From NCBI GenBank assembly GCA_047459075.1, contig VSCH01000013.1, forward strand, positions 1 through 64,000: 64,000 nt of DNA, in the 5' to 3' direction. Both the position numbers and the translations under genes were made by a program. The notes beneath the pieces were generated by a model that was not told the DNA's origin, did no database searches, and saw only the letters and a list, made by a program, of their open reading frames with translations. Positions 59,946 through 64,000 of this stretch are shown here, in pieces (within the stretch, counting starts at the first letter, position 1; each line of letters starts with the position of its first letter). The stretch is from ZC4RG19 sp017577565. GTDB lineage: Bacteria > Actinomycetota > Acidimicrobiia > Acidimicrobiales > VFJN01.

Positions 59946-59951
59946 TAGACA
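59946..59951 (+). promoter_or_regulatory. -10 element of the carboxyltransferase fusion
   Basis: TAGACA lies 8 nt before the ATG at 59960; no ribosome binding site between. Confidence 0.35.
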
Positions 59952-59959
59952 CCGGGGGC

Positions 59960-61819
59960 ATGGCCACCACGACCCAGATCGCGTCACCCCTGGTCGGCAC
60001 CGTCGTGCGGGTGGACTGCTCGGTCGGGGCGCCGGTCGAGCCCGGCACCACGGTCGTGGTCGTCGAGTCGATGAAGATGGAGCACGCGGTCGAGGCCGGC
60101 GTCGCGGGCACCGTCGCCGAGGTGCGGGTGGCGGCCGGCGACGCCGTGCAGGCGGGCGACGTCCTCGTCGTCGTCGACGTGGCCGAGCCGGCCGCCGCCG
60201 GGGGCACGGCCCCCACCGGGGGCGGGTCACCGGCGGCGGAGACGGCGGGGACCGCGCCCGCCCGCCCCGAGCCCGAGCTGCGCCCCGACCTCGCCGAGGT
60301 CGTGGCCCGCCACGCCGCCGGGCTCGACGCCGCCCGCCCCGAGGCCGTCGCCCGCCGCCACCGGCGCGGGATGCGCACGGCCCGGGAGAACATCGCCGAC
60401 CTGCTCGACCCGGGGTCGTTCGTCGAGTACGGGCCGCTCGTCATCGCCGCCCAGCGCCGCCGGCGCCCGGTGGAGGAGCTGATCGCCCGCACCCCGGCCG
60501 ACGGGCTGGTGGCGGGGATCGGCACGGTCGACGGCCGGCCCACCGCCGTGCTGTCGTACGACTACACGGTCCTGGCGGGGACGCAGGGCTACCAGAACCA
60601 CCGCAAGAAGGACCGGCTCTTCGACGTCATCGAGCGCCAGCGGCTGCCCGTCGTGTTCTTCGCCGAGGGCGGGGGCGGGCGCCCGGGCGACACCGACGCC
60701 CCCGGCGTGTCGGGCCTCGACACCGTGGCCTTCCACCTGTGGGGGCGGCTGAGCGGCCTGGTGCCCCGGGTCGGCATCGCCGCCGGCCGGTGCTTCGCCG
60801 GCAACGCCGCCATCCTCGGCAGCAGCGACGTCGTCATCGCCACCCGCGACGCCAACATCGGCATGGGCGGCCCGGCGATGATCGAGGGCGGGGGCCTCGG
60901 CGTCTACGCGCCCGAGGACATCGGCCCGATCGAGGTCCAGTCGGCCAACGGCGTCGTCGACGTCGTCGTCGAGGACGAGGCCGAGGCGGTGGCGGTCGCC
61001 CGCCGGTACCTGTCGTACTTCGCCGGTCCCGAGCCCCAGCCCGGCTGGTCGTGCGCCGACCAGGCGGTCCTGCGGGACCTCGTCCCCGAGGACCGGCGCC
61101 GGGCCTACGACGTGCGCGCCGTCGTGGAGGCGCTGGCCGACACCGGCTCGGTGCTCGAGCTGCGGGCCGGGTTCGCCCCCGGGATGGTGACCGCGCTCGC
61201 CAAGGTCGAGGGGCGGCCGATCGGCATCGTGGCCAACAACCCGGCCCACCTGGCCGGCGCCATCGACGCCGACGCCGCCGACAAGGCGGCCCGCTTCATG
61301 CAGCTGTGCGACGCCTTCGACGTGCCGCTGCTGTTCCTGTGCGACACGCCGGGGATCATGGTCGGACCGGAGGCCGAGGAGGCCGCGCTCGTGCGCCACG
61401 CCTGCCGGCTCTTCGTCACCGGGGCCAGCCTGACGGTGCCGTACGGCACGATCGTCCTGCGCAAGGGCTACGGCCTCGGTGCGCAGGCGATGGCGGGCGG
61501 CAGCTTCAAGGCGCCGCTGTTCTGCGTCGCCTGGCCGACCGGCGAGGTCGGCGGCATGGGCCTCGAGGGGGCGGTGCGCCTCGGCTACCGGCGGGAGCTG
61601 GAGGCCGTCGAGGACCCCGAGGAGCGGGAGCGCACGTTCCAGCGCATGGTCGAAGCCGCCTACGAGCACGGCAAGGCGCTGAGCGCGGCCAGCCACTTCG
61701 AGGTCGACGACGTCATCGACCCCGCCGACAGCCGGCGCTGGATCACGGCGATGCTGGCCGCCGCGCCCCCGCCGCCGCCCCGGACGGGGAAGAAGCGCCC
61801 CCTCGTCGACACGTGGTGA
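59960..61819 (+). CDS. Biotin carrier domain fused to acyl-CoA carboxylase carboxyltransferase
   Basis: A 619-residue protein. Residues 1-76 are a BCCP lipoyl-type domain with VVVVESMKMEHAVEAG, the biotinylated Lys in MKM. After an Ala/Pro linker (about 77-110), the rest is a carboxyltransferase of the acyl-CoA (AccD/PCCB/MCCB-like) family: NIADLLDPGSFVEYGPLVIA, GRCFAGNAAILGSSDVVIAT, GGGLGVYAPEDIGPIEVQ, GIVANNPAHLAGAIDADAAD, LFLCDTPGIMVG and GGMGLEGAVRLGYRREL. BCCP is usually fused to biotin carboxylase, so a BCCP-CT fusion is rare. Biotin carboxylase must come from elsewhere. Confidence 0.9.
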   Translation: MATTTQIASPLVGTVVRVDCSVGAPVEPGTTVVVVESMKMEHAVEAGVAGTVAEVRVAAGDAVQAGDVLVVVDVAEPAAAGGTAPTGGGSPAAETAGTAPARPEPELRPDLAEVVARHAAGLDAARPEAVARRHRRGMRTARENIADLLDPGSFVEYGPLVIAAQRRRRPVEELIARTPADGLVAGIGTVDGRPTAVLSYDYTVLAGTQGYQNHRKKDRLFDVIERQRLPVVFFAEGGGGRPGDTDAPGVSGLDTVAFHLWGRLSGLVPRVGIAAGRCFAGNAAILGSSDVVIATRDANIGMGGPAMIEGGGLGVYAPEDIGPIEVQSANGVVDVVVEDEAEAVAVARRYLSYFAGPEPQPGWSCADQAVLRDLVPEDRRRAYDVRAVVEALADTGSVLELRAGFAPGMVTALAKVEGRPIGIVANNPAHLAGAIDADAADKAARFMQLCDAFDVPLLFLCDTPGIMVGPEAEEAALVRHACRLFVTGASLTVPYGTIVLRKGYGLGAQAMAGGSFKAPLFCVAWPTGEVGGMGLEGAVRLGYRRELEAVEDPEERERTFQRMVEAAYEHGKALSAASHFEVDDVIDPADSRRWITAMLAAAPPPPPRTGKKRPLVDTW

Positions 61820-61897
61820 GCACCGCGAACCAGTGACCGCGCTCCGCGCGTGTCCGTCGCGTGGCGTAACCTCATCTTGCCGACCTGACTGGCAAAG

Positions 61898-61927
61898 TTG
61901 ACCGGACAAGTCGGATTTGCCTACGTT
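61898..61927 (+). promoter_or_regulatory. Promoter of the sulfate transporter operon
   Basis: TTGACC (61898-61903) and TACGTT (61922-61927) with 18 bp between. An AT-richer region around it; the transcript has a leader of about 55 nt with AAGGAGGG at 61977. Confidence 0.45.
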
Positions 61928-61990
61928 TCACGCCCCGCGACCGGCAGCCACCGGTCCTCGACCGCCTCAGGGCACCAAGGAGGGACAGGC

Positions 61991-63010
61991 GTGGAGATCC
62001 CCGTACGACGGATGCGCGGCCTGGTGGCCGCGGCCCTGCTCGTCGCCGCGGCGTGCGGCTCCGGCGCGTCGGGCGACGAGGGCAGGACGCTGAACATCGT
62101 CGGCTTCGCCGTCCCCGAGGCGGCCAACCGCGCCATCGCCGAGGAGTGGGCGAAGACGCCGGAGGGCGAGGGCGTCCGGTTCGAGACGTCCTACGGGGCC
62201 TCGGGCGACCAGAGCCGGGCCGTCGTCAACGGCCTCGAGGCCGACTACGTGCACTTCTCGGTGACGAGCGACGTCCTGCGGCTGGTCGACGCCGGCCTGG
62301 TCGCCGAGGACTGGGACGACGGGCCGACCAAGGGCGTCGTGTCGTCGTCGATCGTCGTCTTCGCGGTCCGGCCCGGGAACCCGGAGGGCATCGAGGACTG
62401 GGACGACCTCCTGCGCCCCGGCATCGAGATCGTCACCCCCAACCCCGCCTCGTCGGGCGCCGCCCGCTGGAACGCGCTGGCCGCCTGGGGGCAGGTGATC
62501 GCCTCCGGCGGCACCGAGGCCGAGGCCGAGGAGTACGTGCGGGCGCTGTTCGACCACGTCGTCTCCCTGCCGGGCAGCGGCCGGGACGCCACCACCGCCT
62601 TCCTCAACGGCACCGGTGACGTGCTGCTCGCCTACGAGAACGAGGCGATCCTCGCCCGCCAGAACGGCGAGGAGCTCGACTACGTCATCCCCGACACCAC
62701 GATGCTGATCGAGAACCCGGGCGCCGTGCTGATCGACGCCGACCCGATCGCCGAGGACTGGCTCGAGTTCGTGCTCAGCGAGGAGGGGCAGCGCCAGTTC
62801 GCCCTCCACGGCTTCCGCCCCGTCGTCGACGGCGTCGAGGTCGAGCGGGTCGAGGGCGCGGCCGACCCCACCGACCCCTACCCCGAGGTCGAGCGGCTGC
62901 TCACCGTCGAGGACGACTTCGGCAGCTGGGAGGAGCTGTCGGAGAAGTTCTTCGACGGCGAGGACGCCGTCATCGCCCGCATCATCGCGGAGTCGGGGAA
63001 GGCCGGGTGA
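61991..63010 (+). CDS. Sulfate/thiosulfate ABC transporter, substrate-binding lipoprotein
   Basis: A 339-residue periplasmic-type binding protein. Signal with lipobox AAACGS (Cys about residue 21). Blocks: LNIVGFAVPEAANRAIAEEW, FETSYGASGDQSRAVVNGLE, VHFSVTSDVLRLVDAGLV and VTPNPASSGAARWNALAAWG are CysP/Sbp-type. The C-terminal YVIPDTTMLIENPGAVLID also matches. GTG start with AAGGAGGG. Stop overlaps the permease start (GTGA). Confidence 0.93.
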   Translation: MEIPVRRMRGLVAAALLVAAACGSGASGDEGRTLNIVGFAVPEAANRAIAEEWAKTPEGEGVRFETSYGASGDQSRAVVNGLEADYVHFSVTSDVLRLVDAGLVAEDWDDGPTKGVVSSSIVVFAVRPGNPEGIEDWDDLLRPGIEIVTPNPASSGAARWNALAAWGQVIASGGTEAEAEEYVRALFDHVVSLPGSGRDATTAFLNGTGDVLLAYENEAILARQNGEELDYVIPDTTMLIENPGAVLIDADPIAEDWLEFVLSEEGQRQFALHGFRPVVDGVEVERVEGAADPTDPYPEVERLLTVEDDFGSWEELSEKFFDGEDAVIARIIAESGKAG

Positions 63011-63855
63011 CGGCGGCAGCCCTGGACGGGGCGGGGCCGGCGACCTCCGCACGCCGGCCCCGCCACCCCGGCGGGCTCACGCCCGCGTCCGGCCTCGGCC
63101 TGGGCGTCGCGCTGGTGTGGTTCAGCCTGCTCGTGCTGCTCCCGCTGGCCGCGGTCGCCGCCACCACCGCCGAGGGCGGCTGGGGCGGGTTCTGGCGAGC
63201 CGTCACCAACGAGCAGACGGCGGCGGCCATCCGCCTCACCGTCACCCAGGCGCTGCTCGTGACCGCCGTCGACGTGGTCATGGGCACGCTCGTCGCCTGG
63301 GTGCTGGTGCGCGACTCGTTCCCCGGCAAGCGCCTGCTCGAGCTGCTCATCGACATCCCCTTCGCCCTGCCGACGATCGTCGCCGGCCTCGTGCTCCTGT
63401 CGCTCTACGGGCCCGACGGCCCCCTCGGCGTCGACGTCACCAACCGGCGGCCGGCGGTGTTCCTCGCCCTGCTGTTCGTGACGACGCCGTTCGTCGTCCG
63501 CACCGTGCAGCCGGTGCTGGCCGAGCTCGACCCCGAGGCCGAGGAGGCCGCGGCGTCGCTGGGCGCCGGCCGGCTCACGATCTTCCGCCGCATCGTGCTG
63601 CCCGCCATCACCCCGGCGATCGCCGCCGGCGCCGCGCTGGCCTTCGCCCGCGGCATGGGCGAGTACGGGTCGCTCGTGCTGCTGTCGGGGAACCTGCCCT
63701 TCCGGACGGAGGTCGCCTCGGTCCGCATCCTCGCCAGCATCGAGAGCGACGACCTCCCGGCCGCCGCCTCGGTGGCCACCGTCCTGCTCGTGGTGTCGCT
63801 GGCCGTCATCGCGGCCATCGACCTGCTGCAGCGCCGGATGGTGCGCCGTGGCTGA
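63007..63855 (+). CDS. Sulfate ABC transporter permease CysT-like
   Basis: A 282-residue permease with about six helices. The EAA motif is at EEAAASLGAGRLTIFRRIVL. Earlier IDIPFALPTIVAGLVLLSLY and FARGMGEYGSLVLLSGNLPF match CysT/CysU. GTG 63007 overlaps the binding-protein stop; the stop overlaps the next permease by 8 bp. Confidence 0.93.
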   Translation: MTAAALDGAGPATSARRPRHPGGLTPASGLGLGVALVWFSLLVLLPLAAVAATTAEGGWGGFWRAVTNEQTAAAIRLTVTQALLVTAVDVVMGTLVAWVLVRDSFPGKRLLELLIDIPFALPTIVAGLVLLSLYGPDGPLGVDVTNRRPAVFLALLFVTTPFVVRTVQPVLAELDPEAEEAAASLGAGRLTIFRRIVLPAITPAIAAGAALAFARGMGEYGSLVLLSGNLPFRTEVASVRILASIESDDLPAAASVATVLLVVSLAVIAAIDLLQRRMVRRG

Positions 63856-64000
63856 CCGGTCCCGCCGCCGGCCGCCGCTCGGGCGCTGGGCCCTGCGCCT
63901 GGTCGTCGTCGCCTACCTCGGGCTGCTCGTCGCCTGGCCGGTGGGCCTCGTCGCCCGCAACGCCCTCGACGGCGGGCTCGCCAACATCCGGGACATCCTC
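63848..64000 (+). CDS. Sulfate ABC transporter permease CysW-like (partial)
   Basis: The first 51 codons from GTG 63848 to the window end. A first hydrophobic helix (LRLVVVAYLGLLVAWPVGL) is followed by ARNALDGGLANIRDIL, the usual N-terminus of CysW. The ATP-binding protein CysA should follow. Confidence 0.85.
   Translation, partial: MADRSRRRPPLGRWALRLVVVAYLGLLVAWPVGLVARNALDGGLANIRDIL

Noticed and set aside
1..64000. Insertion sequences, phage, integrases, CRISPR arrays, rRNA
   Set aside because: No transposase, integrase, repeat array or rRNA was recognised anywhere in the window.

Overview
The window is about 64 kb of very GC-rich chromosomal DNA (roughly three quarters G+C by eye) with dense coding on both strands, GTG and TTG starts, GTGA/ATGA overlaps and almost no mobile DNA. 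The gene set (KstR-type sterol genes, a LysM-Rpf protein, split LigD-like NHEJ proteins, an ECF sigma factor with a membrane partner, a SpoIIE phosphatase with STAS and HATPase partners, many acyl-CoA enzymes and P450s) points to a free-living actinobacterium. The style resembles Acidimicrobiia, but no marker gene in the window fixes the lineage.

Layout. 1-1200: the 3' end of a tRNA, a terminator and an unrecognised two-gene module, the only stretch that looks accessory. 1.2-4.2 kb: a nuclease-fold protein, a metallo-hydrolase of the alkyl-sulfatase type and a glyoxalase-like protein. 4.3-12.5 kb: a drug exporter, then enoyl-CoA hydratase, a DUF35 OB-fold protein and a thiolase, followed by SRPBCC, epimerase, catalase-like, SDR and small HTH genes; the SDR gene has a frameshift near its 3' end. 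12.7-18.5 kb: a STAS protein, a QTMAN-like glycosyltransferase, a MaoC hydratase, a LigD-type polymerase and a large LuxR regulator. 18.7-28.4 kb: a resuscitation-promoting-factor-like protein, DUF1353 and other envelope proteins, a formaldehyde-type dehydrogenase, many small conserved proteins and a divergent diadenylate cyclase. 28.5-36.8 kb: two ferritin-like proteins, a lipoprotein amidohydrolase, a LigD phosphoesterase with a decayed polymerase domain, an S4 protein, an ECF sigma factor with its membrane partner, and a BAX-inhibitor protein. 36.8-41.2 kb: a nitroreductase, an unusual small transcription unit with a 14-codon ORF, a FAH hydrolase, a P450 and an APH-like kinase. 41.2-46.1 kb: SpoIIE phosphatase, STAS and DUF2786. 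46.1-56.4 kb: acyl-CoA synthetase, TetR, P450, Lrp, a MEDS/HATPase protein, a Baeyer-Villiger monooxygenase and a pair of acyl-CoA dehydrogenases. 56.4-64 kb: a zinc-ribbon protein, an Na+/H+ antiporter, a TetR/operator unit, a biotinyl-carboxyltransferase fusion and the start of a sulfate ABC transporter operon.

How the parts fit. The P450s, FadD-like ligase, paired acyl-CoA dehydrogenases, hydratases, thiolase with OB-fold partner, BVMO and FAH hydrolase suggest catabolism of sterols or similar branched or cyclic lipids. KstR-like palindromes (AGAAC-n2/3-GTTCT) lie in two of the divergent promoters. Two STAS proteins, one SpoIIE phosphatase and one HATPase protein outline a partner-switching network. 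Eight genes have a TANNNT hexamer 5-9 nt before the start codon and no ribosome binding site, so leaderless mRNAs are probably common.
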